From the NCBI GenBank assembly GCA_964551015.1, contig CAZKBP010000026.1, positions 23,533 through 87,532 on the forward strand: a stretch of DNA of 64,000 bases. Direction: 5' to 3'. This DNA is from CAZKBP01 sp964551015 (GTDB lineage: Bacteria; Bacteroidota; Bacteroidia; Cytophagales; Microscillaceae). Position numbers and translations under genes: made by a program. Shown here piece by piece: positions 9,951 to 18,422 of the stretch (its first letter is position 1; every line of letters begins with the position of its first letter). Below the pieces are notes generated by a model. That model was not told where the DNA came from, did not search any database, and saw only the letters and a program-made list of their open reading frames with translations.

Positions 9951-11185
9951 TGCAAGCTACCATTCTGATTACAGATGATGAAGTAGATAACCTCAATCTG
10001 TTGAGAAATTATTTAGAAGCTTCTACCGATGAATTCACGATTTTAAGGGCAACCGACGGGAGAAAAGCCCTCGAAATTGCTCAGAAAGCATTACCTGATG
10101 TGATTCTCATGGACTGGGAAATGCCCGTCATGGATGGCCTCTCTACCTTGAAAGCACTCAAAGGGCAGACCCGTACCGCTGATATTCCCGTGATTATGGT
10201 CACAGTCCGTACGAAGGCCGAAGATTTAGAAGCTGCCTTCGAGATGGGAGCCATGGACTATATCCCCAAACCCATTCACTCCCTGGAGCTCCGCGCCCGA
10301 GTACGTTCGGCCATTCGCCTCCGGCGTGCTTATCAAAAACTGGAAGGCACCAAGGATCAACTCGCTGATTCGTTACACGAAATTCAGCAAAAAAATCGAG
10401 CCTTGGAAAGGGCTTACAACAATATTCAACAAAGTATCAATTATGCCTCTCGCATTCAACAGGCCAGCCTCCAAGAAGCTCAAGAAATCATAGCAGAGGT
10501 GGGAGAATCTTTTCTCTTCTATCAGCCCAAATCGATCGTGAGTGGGGATTTTTATTGGGCTACCCGCGTCCCCCACGCTACTTCCTCAGAGACAAATCAG
10601 TACATCATCGCGGTGATTGATTGTACGGGGCACGGTGTTCCGGGTGCCCTGATGACCATGATTGCTCGTACCCTACTGGACAATATCGTGATCGAAAATT
10701 GTATTTATGAGCCTCATCGTATTTTAGAGTCCTTGGATAAAAATCTGTGTGCTACTTTCGGCTCTCGTCAAAATTCGGATGGTATGGAGTTGGCCTTATT
10801 TTCTATAGATTCAAAAACCCGCCAAATCATCTACGCTGGCGCTAAAACTTCCCTCTATATTGCCAAAAACCAAGAAATTGAAGAAATTAAAGCCTCCCGT
10901 TATCCCATTGGATCGAGGCATGCTTACGCTAATAAGATTTTTGCTAGCCACACTGTCCAGTTGGAAGCGGCCGATACTTTGTATATCTTTACCGACGGTT
11001 TCCAAGATCAATTTGGAGGCGAACCGAGTCGTAAGTATTTGAGAAAGAACCTACTAAATTTTTTAAGCAAGCATAGCTACCAAAATTTGGCCGCTCAAAA
11101 AGAGGTCTTACAAGCTGAATTAAAGAACTGGCAAGGGCAGGAGGAGCAAACCGATGATATACTCGTATTTGGCCTAAGGGTCTGA
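9950..11185 (+). CDS. Response regulator with PP2C/SpoIIE-type serine phosphatase output
   Basis: A 411-residue protein. The receiver domain (1-125) has the acidic pair DD at 9-10 and phospho-acceptor Asp55 in LMDWEMP, with the conserved Lys near IPKPIH. A coiled-coil linker (125-165, ending INYASRIQQ) leads to a SpoIIE/PP2C domain (about 170-411) with metal-binding aspartates in SGDFYW, DCTGHGVPG, FTDGFQDQ and TDDILV, so catalysis looks intact. RsbU/SpoIIE-type phosphatases dephosphorylate anti-sigma-factor antagonists or similar phosphoproteins; no such partner is encoded in the window. It starts inside the kinase stop codon, and its receiver closely resembles that of the following cyclase gene (the first 60 residues align without gaps), pointing to duplication with different output domains. 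Confidence 0.92.
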   Translation: MQATILITDDEVDNLNLLRNYLEASTDEFTILRATDGRKALEIAQKALPDVILMDWEMPVMDGLSTLKALKGQTRTADIPVIMVTVRTKAEDLEAAFEMGAMDYIPKPIHSLELRARVRSAIRLRRAYQKLEGTKDQLADSLHEIQQKNRALERAYNNIQQSINYASRIQQASLQEAQEIIAEVGESFLFYQPKSIVSGDFYWATRVPHATSSETNQYIIAVIDCTGHGVPGALMTMIARTLLDNIVIENCIYEPHRILESLDKNLCATFGSRQNSDGMELALFSIDSKTRQIIYAGAKTSLYIAKNQEIEEIKASRYPIGSRHAYANKIFASHTVQLEAADTLYIFTDGFQDQFGGEPSRKYLRKNLLNFLSKHSYQNLAAQKEVLQAELKNWQGQEEQTDDILVFGLRV

Positions 11186-11241
11186 GCAGTTCACTCGAAT
11201 CTTTCTCCCATACTCAACCTGAATGTAAATGGCTACCCCCT

Positions 11242-12369
11242 ATGAAAGCAACCATCCTGATTACTGATGATGATATTACCAACCTGAATATCCTGAGAGA
11301 TTTCTTGGAAGATGCAGAAGGTGATTATAAAATTTTGAGGGCCAACAATGGCAAAAAAGCCTGTGAAATTGCCCAGAAGGCTACCCCTGATTTGATTATT
11401 CTTGATTGGGAAATGCCTATTATGACCGGCCTCGAGGCACTGCACTTTTTGCAAAATGACCCGATTACCCAAGAAATCCCAGTGGTCATGGCCACGGCCA
11501 AAACCCAAGCTAAAGACCTACAAACGGCCTTAGAAGCCGGAGCCATCGACTACGTCAGGAAACCTATCGATAAGATAGAGCTACTCGCTCGAGTCAATTT
11601 AGCCCTTAAATTGAGCAATGCCCGACGCGAACTCAAAAATTCTAACCAGAAACTAGAACAAGAAAAACAAAAGTCGGACAATTTGCTCCTCAACATTCTC
11701 CCCCGTGAGATCGCCGAAGAGCTAAAAACAAAGGGTAGCACCGAAATCCGACGCTACGATCTGGTATCGGTTTTGTTCACCGATTTCGTGGGCTTCACGC
11801 AAATTGCCTCTCATATGGATGCCCAGATGCTTGTGGAGCAACTCAATAGCTATTTTGCTTTCTTCGATGAAATCATTGAAAAATATAATTTGGAAAAAAT
11901 CAAAACCATCGGAGATTCTTACATGTGCGCAGGGGGTGTCCCGATTGCTAACCGAAGTAACCCAGCTACCACCGTACTCGCTGGTTTAGAAATACAGAAA
12001 TGCATGCAGGAGCAGTTTCCTAAACAGGATACAGGATGGCAATTGCGCTTAGGCATTAATTCTGGAGAAGTAATCGCGGGTGTAATTGGAAAAAAGAAAT
12101 ACGCCTACGACTTGTGGGGGGATACCGTAAACACCGCCAGCCGCATAGAAAGCAATGGATTAGTCAATAAAGTTAATATCTCAGGTAATACTTACGAACT
12201 GGTCAAGGATTTTTTCGATTGTGAATATCGCGGCAAAATCAACGCCAAGGGCAAAGGAGAAATTGATATGTACTTTGTTAAAGGAATTCAGCCTGAATTA
12301 TCTGAAGACGGAGCAGGAATACAGCCTAACGCACTTTTCAAACAAAAAGTAATCAGTCAGGAAGGGTAA
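11242..12369 (+). CDS. Response regulator with class III adenylate cyclase output
   Basis: A 375-residue protein. The receiver (1-125) has Asp55 as phospho-acceptor. A short coiled coil (about 130-165) leads to a class III cyclase domain (about 170-350). Catalytic residues can be read directly: metal-binding Asp181 (FTDFVGFT) and Asp225 (IGDSYM), adenine-selecting Lys221 and Asp290 (YDLWGD), and transition-state Asn297 and Arg301 (VNTASRIES). Lys plus Asp at the base-recognition sites indicates ATP rather than GTP as substrate, hence cAMP production controlled by phosphorylation. It lies 56 bp after the receiver-PP2C gene with no terminator between, so it is probably the third gene of the operon. 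No cAMP receptor is encoded in the window. Confidence 0.92.
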   Translation: MKATILITDDDITNLNILRDFLEDAEGDYKILRANNGKKACEIAQKATPDLIILDWEMPIMTGLEALHFLQNDPITQEIPVVMATAKTQAKDLQTALEAGAIDYVRKPIDKIELLARVNLALKLSNARRELKNSNQKLEQEKQKSDNLLLNILPREIAEELKTKGSTEIRRYDLVSVLFTDFVGFTQIASHMDAQMLVEQLNSYFAFFDEIIEKYNLEKIKTIGDSYMCAGGVPIANRSNPATTVLAGLEIQKCMQEQFPKQDTGWQLRLGINSGEVIAGVIGKKKYAYDLWGDTVNTASRIESNGLVNKVNISGNTYELVKDFFDCEYRGKINAKGKGEIDMYFVKGIQPELSEDGAGIQPNALFKQKVISQEG

Positions 12370-12778
12370 AATAACCTTCACTAACGCTTATTTTCTCTTC
12401 TCTAGTTTATCTTAGCCTAGTCTGAAGGTCTTAGCTGAAGGCTATAACTTTTGATAAAGTAATTTTTTATCTCTATTTTTTAATAGTTAAGTCGGGCAAC
12501 ATCTTAGGTTTATAAGAAATTTTATATTAATTTATAGTTGTAATTTCACGGCGATAGGCTAGCAGTTTTTCGAGTAAATACTCATATATTTGAAATATAT
12601 GCTCGTCTGAGGTTTTTGCTAAGAAAAAATCCATCAATACATTTAGTTAATATTTGAGTGGAATCACTTTTATGAGAATGAGGTGAGTTCTTCCTAACTT
12701 AGCGTTTTTTTATTCAGAAAAGTAGCTTGATATCAAGGCGATCCATTTATTTTCTTAATCTCCTAAACACGTAAATTT
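12370..12778 (+). other. Intergenic region without a gene
   Basis: A stretch of 409 bp with no supported ORF. It holds an AT-rich palindrome at 12583-12601 (arms CATATATT and AATATATG around TGA), framed by CGAG at 12571 and CTCG at 12602, and a TTGATATCAA palindrome at 12727-12736 about 40 bp before the amidase start. Either could be an operator; no clear TAnnTTTG box is seen. Confidence 0.4.
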
Positions 12779-13651
12779 TTGAAAGAACGTAACGTCAAAA
12801 TAGGTCTAGTACAAATGCAAAATCAGGCTTCTCCCGAAGCTAATCTGCAAAAAGCCCTGCGATACATCGAGCAGTTAGCGGATGCAGGTGCGCAAATTAT
12901 TTGCTTGCAAGAGTTATTCAATACCCTTTATTTTTGTTTGGAAGAGAAGCACGAAAGCTTCGAGCTGGCCGAGTCTGTACCCGGCCCTACCACGGAGGTG
13001 CTACAAGCATTAGCCCGCAAAAAGGGAGTAGTCATCTTGGCTCCTTTGTTTGAAAAACGCAGTGCAGGTATCTATCACAATACCGTATCGGTATTGGATG
13101 CAGACGGAAGCTATTTGGGTAAGTATCGCAAAAATCATATTCCCGACGACCCAGGATTTTACGAAAAGTTTTATTTTACGCCCGGAGATAGAGGATATCA
13201 AGTTTTTGATACCGCTTACGCTAAAATTGGTGTATTGATCTGCTGGGATCAGTGGTATCCCGAGGCGGCTCGTATTACCAGTATGATGGGAGCAGATATA
13301 CTTTTTTATCCTACTGCAATCGGTTGGGAACCAGAGCAAAACACAGAAGTACATCAAGAAGAGTTTGAAGCCTGGCAAACGATGCAGAGAAGTCATGCGA
13401 TCGCGAATGGTGTACACGTAGTGGCAGTAAACCGAGTAGGTCTAGAAGGCCCCACTCAATTTTGGGGTGGTTCTTTTATCGCGAATCCTTTTGGTAAATT
13501 GCTCTACCAAGCGCCTCATCACGAGGAAGTCTGCCACGTGGTGGAGCTAGATCTAGCACGTACGGAGCATTATCGCCAAGTGTGGCCTTTTTTGCGTGAT
13601 CGTAGGATAGATACCTATGCGCCCATCACACAGCGATATTTAGTGGATTGA
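12779..13651 (+). CDS. aguB: N-carbamoylputrescine amidase (nitrilase superfamily)
   Basis: A 290-residue protein, the normal AguB length. It hydrolyses N-carbamoylputrescine to putrescine, CO2 and ammonia in the agmatine route of polyamine synthesis. The nitrilase triad is visible: Glu45 in CLQELF, Lys118 in KYRKNHIPD and Cys155 in LICWDQWYPEAAR, the last being highly characteristic of AguB. The start is a TTG codon; no in-frame ATG fits upstream and the protein begins as family members do. Its usual partner, agmatine deiminase, is not adjacent. A membrane-linked spermidine-synthase-like gene lies far away at 57199. Confidence 0.92.
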   Translation: MKERNVKIGLVQMQNQASPEANLQKALRYIEQLADAGAQIICLQELFNTLYFCLEEKHESFELAESVPGPTTEVLQALARKKGVVILAPLFEKRSAGIYHNTVSVLDADGSYLGKYRKNHIPDDPGFYEKFYFTPGDRGYQVFDTAYAKIGVLICWDQWYPEAARITSMMGADILFYPTAIGWEPEQNTEVHQEEFEAWQTMQRSHAIANGVHVVAVNRVGLEGPTQFWGGSFIANPFGKLLYQAPHHEEVCHVVELDLARTEHYRQVWPFLRDRRIDTYAPITQRYLVD

Positions 13652-13751
13652 TATCCTCTAAGGAATTAAGAAAAATCAAGGAAATTACTCTTTCTAAAAC
13701 GATAAGGTTGGCATTGTAAATGTTAAAATATTCAAAAAAAGAGATGCATTG

Positions 13752-14171
13752 ATGTCAAAATATAATTCTCCAACAAATATGTTTTTAAGCCTTTTGAATC
13801 CGAAGGAAAAAATAGCCTTTCTGGCTCTGGCCAAGAAAGTTATTGTTTCCGATAAAGTCATCGCACAGAGCGAAGTTATCTTGTTCAAGTCTATGCGTCG
13901 AGAAATGGAAATCATAGATGAAGTCATGGGGGATATCAGTGAGGAAGACATAGATAGTTTACCAGATGATATTTCTCAACTATGTGCAGAGTTTTCCACG
14001 AAAAAGTCGAAAATATCCGCTCTGATGGAGCTCATCGGATTAGGATTTGTCGATGGTAAGTTTGTTCCCCAAGAGCGGGAAGTGATCTATGACATTGCCC
14101 ACCATTTAGGCATTCGTAGAGAAGAAACGGATAGCTATATAGATTGGGCGACTCGTTTGTACCTAAAGTAG
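13752..14171 (+). CDS. TerB-like tellurite-resistance/DjlA-type small protein
   Basis: A small all-helical protein of 139 residues if it starts at the ATG at 13752; an in-frame TTG lies directly before it. The C-terminal half (LMELIGLGFVDGKFVPQER, then DIAHHLGI) carries the acidic calcium-loop-like pattern of TerB-family proteins, which sense stress or metals; the N-terminal half has a related helical pattern. There is no signal peptide, so it is probably cytoplasmic. It stands alone between aguB and the CHAT gene. The family assignment is by pattern only. Confidence 0.6.
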   Translation: MSKYNSPTNMFLSLLNPKEKIAFLALAKKVIVSDKVIAQSEVILFKSMRREMEIIDEVMGDISEEDIDSLPDDISQLCAEFSTKKSKISALMELIGLGFVDGKFVPQEREVIYDIAHHLGIRREETDSYIDWATRLYLK

Positions 14172-14329
14172 TCCGTTATTTTAGCACCAGCCCTCATTTT
14201 TTCTAATCCCGCTTAGACCCTAACTTGGCTCTACCAGCCGAAGCTAGCCCATCTAGCATATTTTCTTGTTTCATACATTTCCAGTCATAGTCAGGAATTT
14301 TCTCAACTTCTCACTGCTTTCAACAAAAA

Positions 14330-14356
14330 AAGGAATGACCGTGAGGAGCATTCCTT
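14330..14356 (-). terminator. Rho-independent terminator of the CHAT gene
   Basis: Read on the minus strand, the 8-bp stem AAGGAATG/CATTCCTT with an 11-base loop is followed by a run of T. It lies 14 bp beyond the CHAT stop. Confidence 0.85.
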
Positions 14357-14369
14357 AAATTTTTTGGGG

Positions 14370-17300
14370 CTATTCTCCCACGATGACAAACGCTCCCCAG
14401 TGATAAGGATCAGGATATTTTTTTCGCAAATATGCTTGCGCCTCTTCAAAGGCCACGTGCTTGTCTTTGACCTTGAGCCAGCTCTTGTAGAAAGCAGTCA
14501 TCAGCTCTTGGGTAGATTGGTCATTTACATTCCAAAGGCTCATCACGATGGTTCGGGCACCAGCTACTTTAAAGGCTCTTTGGAGTCCGTATACTCCTTC
14601 GCCATTTTTGATTTCACCTAATCCCGTTTCACAGGCGGAGAGTACCACGAGGTCGGTATTGTCCAAGTTCAGGTTCATGGCTTCGTAAGCCGTTAGGATA
14701 CCATCTTCTATACTTTTTTCTTCGGTCACGGGTTCGCCAAAGCCTCCTCCCAAGAGGTCGTCATCTTCGGCTTCCTCTTCTTCAGCTTCTTGCTTTAGGC
14801 TATGCCCTGCTCCGGCGAGCATCAAACCAGAGCGAAGCAGTGGATTGTTATGATCTGCAAAGCGAGCATCTTTTCCTTCTACATCTTGCCGAAAAAAGCC
14901 GTGCGTGGCAATGTGCAAAATACGTGGCTTGAAATTATCTTTGATATTCTCCTCGAGAGCCTCATCACCAATAAAAACTTGTGGTTCCAAGCCTTCATTT
15001 TGAAGCATCTCACCAATGTTTTTTACCTCTTCGGCGGTTCCGGGCAAAGGGCTGAGTGCGAGGCTACTTCTTTCCACGTTCGGGTCAAAAGTATCTGTCT
15101 CATTGGTAGCCAGCAAATCATCTGCATTTCTTTCTTCTCCTCGCTGAACAAGTTGGGTGCGCATTTCGCTTTCTAAACCATAATTTGGATCACCAAAAAG
15201 AAGGGCATATTTGTTAAAGTTCTCCTGTTCGTGTTCAATGAGCAGATCGCGCGAACTGGTCAGAAGCTGAACATCCAACTCATCTACCACATATTGGTCA
15301 GTCTCTGGATTTTGAAGTGTGTTCAGGTTGATCTGATTATAAACGCCATCTGGAGAAAAGTACACCTTTTTTACACCCTCTAGCGCGTCTTTCAAAGGCT
15401 GCCAGTACATTTGATAACTACGCTGGTCTTTCTGGCGATATTTGATTTGATTACGATAATATTTCAGGTATTTACCTTCCAAATCTTGTCCATCTTCCAA
15501 TAAGACTAGTTTGGGATGGCCTTCGGTCTCTGGCGTAACGACCAAGGCAGCGTAATGCACTTGGTCGGTAAACTCGTATCGTGGATATTGTTTTTGCTGT
15601 GGATCGCTCTGATCGGTCATCATCTCTTTCTGTCCATATTCGCGAAAGCGGATCATTTCTAAGGCTGCTTCACCGGGCTTGAGTTTGCTTTGCACCTCCT
15701 TCCAGGTGTGATTTTTCTGTTCTTGGATATGTCTAAAATTTCTAGATCGCAGCGTTAGCTCCTTTTCCATCAGATTGAGTTCTGCCTCGATACTATCGAT
15801 TTCAGCTTGGGTATGATTTTCTGCTGGCTCTTGGTAAATTTTATGGAGATAAGCTTTTTGGGTTTGCCAAGTATCGTAGGCTTTAATCAGCTTAATGTCT
15901 CCGCTGTTCCTGATACGCTTTTTCCATTTACTGCTGGCATTGAGCAAAAGTGCTTTGGTGGATAATTGGTTATTGTACATATCTTCCAATACCATTGGGT
16001 TTTGCTCAGCCCGCCGGAGCGCGAAGGTATTAAACTTTTCAAAATGGAATCGGATACGATTATTATAGAAGTCTTCTTTTTCCCTTTCGCTCAGGAAAGG
16101 AAAATAATCTTCAATTTGTGTAAAGAGAGATTGATTGACTTGCTGGTAAATAGGTTCTGCCTTCTCGAGTTCTTGGTTGAGGAGGTAAGCATTGGCCAAA
16201 TTACTGAGGTATTTTCCATAAACGCTATGCTTTTGTCCCAGAGCTGCTTCCACGATGGTCAGTGCCTGCTGGTAGGTAGCTTCTGCTTCTTTTTCCCTTC
16301 CGGTCTTCGCGTAAATTTGTGCTAAGTTATTGAGTGAATTAGCGTAGAGGGGATGTTGGTTGCCAAAGGTTTTTTCGCGAATCTCGAGGGAGCGTTGATG
16401 TAATTCTTCTGCTCGGTGATATTGCCCCATATTTTCATAGAGCCAAGCCAAATTGTTGAGTTTGGTAGCATAGTTAGGATGGTTTTCGCCCAGGGTTTCC
16501 CGCACCATCTCGATGGCTTCCAGATACATTTTCTCAGCCTCCTCCAGCCGCTCTTGGTCTGCATAAAGGTTAGCTAGGTTGTTAATCGTATTAGAGTAGT
16601 CAAGGTCTTCTTTACCCATGTGTTCTTCGTATACCTGAATCGCTTGCTGGTAGAGTTTTTCTGCTTTTTGATAATTGCCCATTCTGCTGTAAAGCTCCCC
16701 GAAATTATTCAGAGCCACGGCATAATTGCCGTAAGCCGTCTTGTTGGCATTGCCCTCAGGTTTCAAAATGGGCACTACTTGAAGATAAAGCTGCTCAGCC
16801 TCTTGGTATTTGCCCATGAAATAATAGACTCCAGCCAAGTCTCTGACGACCGCAGCACAGCGTGGATCTTTGCCTCCAAAGGCTTTTTTGCGGATTTTAT
16901 AAGAGGTTCTATATAGTCTTTCGGCTTTATCATAATTGCCCATCGTTCGGTAGAGAGTTGCTTGGGCAGTGAGGTAAGAACCATACACAGGATGCTCAGC
17001 CCCTACATCTCCTAATAATTTTTCGGTCGCTTCCACCAGAGCTACTTCTGCTTTTGCATATTGCCCTGCTTGGTAATGGAGCTGATAAATTTTAGTTAAA
17101 GTTTTCACGTAAAACGAAGTAGGGCTATTGATATCCTTATCAAGTTCTTCCAAGTGTTTGTGGAGGTAAGCAATGGTCTTTTCGATATCTAATTGCCCTT
17201 GACGGTAATATTTATAATCGCTGACCTGACCGTCATCGTAGAAGTAAGTAACTAATCCTTCTATCACTTCGGGGTCTTCTGAACTCAGGGAGTCTATGCG

Positions 17301-17558
17301 CGCTAATAAGGTATTGGGAACGGCATAACTTTCCACTGGCCCTACGACCATTCCTTGTTGATAGTTGATAACTCGATAATAAGCAGCTTCTTCGCGTACT
17401 TCCGTGGGATTGCTATTTTGATCGTAAAGAAGCACCCAAGCTCCGGTTCTTTGCCCTTTTTTATTGGTTTTGTTGGGCAGATCTGGGATTTGCGCATGAG
17501 CTACGCCAAAGGTGAATAAAAGCCCCAGTGAGATGAAATAATTCATCAAATTTTTCAT
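14370..17558 (-). CDS. Secreted TPR-CHAT caspase-like protein
   Basis: A 1062-residue protein. A signal peptide (MKNLMNYFISLGLLFTFGVAHA) is followed by a MORN-like segment (about 30-120), roughly ten kinesin-light-chain-type TPRs (about 140-470; repeated YxxAExLYxxAI and NLAxLYxxxG patterns), a helical linker (480-660) and a C-terminal CHAT domain (about 690-1062). The CHAT His-Cys dyad is present: His886 in HIATHGFF and Cys976 in VLSACETGLGE, so a protease function is plausible. CHAT proteases are caspase relatives. In type III-E CRISPR and some defence systems they are cytoplasmic effectors, but the signal peptide here argues for an envelope role. A secreted 210-residue gene lies 96 bp upstream on the same strand. 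Target and trigger are unknown. Confidence 0.92.
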   Translation of the reverse strand: MKNLMNYFISLGLLFTFGVAHAQIPDLPNKTNKKGQRTGAWVLLYDQNSNPTEVREEAAYYRVINYQQGMVVGPVESYAVPNTLLARIDSLSSEDPEVIEGLVTYFYDDGQVSDYKYYRQGQLDIEKTIAYLHKHLEELDKDINSPTSFYVKTLTKIYQLHYQAGQYAKAEVALVEATEKLLGDVGAEHPVYGSYLTAQATLYRTMGNYDKAERLYRTSYKIRKKAFGGKDPRCAAVVRDLAGVYYFMGKYQEAEQLYLQVVPILKPEGNANKTAYGNYAVALNNFGELYSRMGNYQKAEKLYQQAIQVYEEHMGKEDLDYSNTINNLANLYADQERLEEAEKMYLEAIEMVRETLGENHPNYATKLNNLAWLYENMGQYHRAEELHQRSLEIREKTFGNQHPLYANSLNNLAQIYAKTGREKEAEATYQQALTIVEAALGQKHSVYGKYLSNLANAYLLNQELEKAEPIYQQVNQSLFTQIEDYFPFLSEREKEDFYNNRIRFHFEKFNTFALRRAEQNPMVLEDMYNNQLSTKALLLNASSKWKKRIRNSGDIKLIKAYDTWQTQKAYLHKIYQEPAENHTQAEIDSIEAELNLMEKELTLRSRNFRHIQEQKNHTWKEVQSKLKPGEAALEMIRFREYGQKEMMTDQSDPQQKQYPRYEFTDQVHYAALVVTPETEGHPKLVLLEDGQDLEGKYLKYYRNQIKYRQKDQRSYQMYWQPLKDALEGVKKVYFSPDGVYNQINLNTLQNPETDQYVVDELDVQLLTSSRDLLIEHEQENFNKYALLFGDPNYGLESEMRTQLVQRGEERNADDLLATNETDTFDPNVERSSLALSPLPGTAEEVKNIGEMLQNEGLEPQVFIGDEALEENIKDNFKPRILHIATHGFFRQDVEGKDARFADHNNPLLRSGLMLAGAGHSLKQEAEEEEAEDDDLLGGGFGEPVTEEKSIEDGILTAYEAMNLNLDNTDLVVLSACETGLGEIKNGEGVYGLQRAFKVAGARTIVMSLWNVNDQSTQELMTAFYKSWLKVKDKHVAFEEAQAYLRKKYPDPYHWGAFVIVGE

Positions 17559-17654
17559 AGAAAGATAGGTTTTCGCTCGTCGCGTTACGTGTTATTTATT
17601 GATAAATTTCAGGTTCTTTTCTTCCATTTTGGTGGACGGAGGAAAAGAGACAAT

Positions 17655-18287
17655 TTAATTTAGTATTTCAATTTTTTTGATTTCTCGCCCCCAAACATAA
17701 CTTTTCTTTTGAAAGTCATAGTAATGAATTGGTTTCCAGTGAACTATAATTTCTTTGGCTCGATACTGTTTCCAGTTATTAAGAAATTTTTCTGCATCAG
17801 GAAATGGGCTAATACATAGATACGTTTTTTCGGTTCCTTCTTTTTTGAGAATCAAATGTGCGAGATCGTGTCCACGAAGCTCCGTCCATATTCCTTGATC
17901 TTGATTGACTTCGGGTGTTTGGCTAAGTTGGATAGTTAAAATCTCGAAAGCTTCACAACGTTGTGTTAAGTATTGAGCAAGGGCTGTACTCCATTCCCTT
18001 CTAATTTGAGGGTCTTTTAGTTCTTTACGAGAAAGTTGACTTACGGGTTGACTCAATGCTTCTTCCAGACATTGATTCATCTCTTCTCGGAGCGAAGCCG
18101 TGGTTTGTTCTGTAATTTGATCCAAGCATTCACAAGCTTGCTGAGCCACGGCCTCTATTTCTATTCCCGTGGGAGATTGCCCCTGAGCCTTTTGACCAAG
18201 TACGGGGAGCATCAGCGCTAAACACAGTGCAAATAGCTCAACCCTTGCTAAGTGCTTGCCTGCAAATAAGTTTTGACTTTCAAACAT
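17655..18287 (-). CDS. Secreted protein of unknown function upstream of the CHAT gene
   Basis: A 210-residue protein with a signal-like hydrophobic stretch (about 16-36, LFALCLALMLPVLGQKAQGQ), an N-terminal CxC motif (QACECLDQ) and a helical first half. The C-terminal half (RGHDLAHLILKKEG, then TYLCISPFPDAEKF) looks alpha/beta. I recognise no family. It precedes the TPR-CHAT gene by 96 bp on the same strand without a visible terminator, so it may be co-transcribed with it. Confidence 0.65.
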   Translation of the reverse strand: MFESQNLFAGKHLARVELFALCLALMLPVLGQKAQGQSPTGIEIEAVAQQACECLDQITEQTTASLREEMNQCLEEALSQPVSQLSRKELKDPQIRREWSTALAQYLTQRCEAFEILTIQLSQTPEVNQDQGIWTELRGHDLAHLILKKEGTEKTYLCISPFPDAEKFLNNWKQYRAKEIIVHWKPIHYYDFQKKSYVWGREIKKIEILN

Positions 18288-18422
18288 CGTATAGCCCTCT
18301 TCTTGAAGGTCAAATATTAGTTTTTCTTGAATGATATATCTCCTAAGAACCTAGTATTTAAAAACTTTTGTCGGTTTTGAACCAAAATTCTGTGCTCAGT
18401 CTATCAATGTTTCTCAATTTTT

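Noticed and set aside
14370..17558. Type III-E CRISPR (gRAMP) associated TPR-CHAT
   Set aside because: No gRAMP, crRNA array or Csx30-type genes are near, and this protein has a signal peptide.
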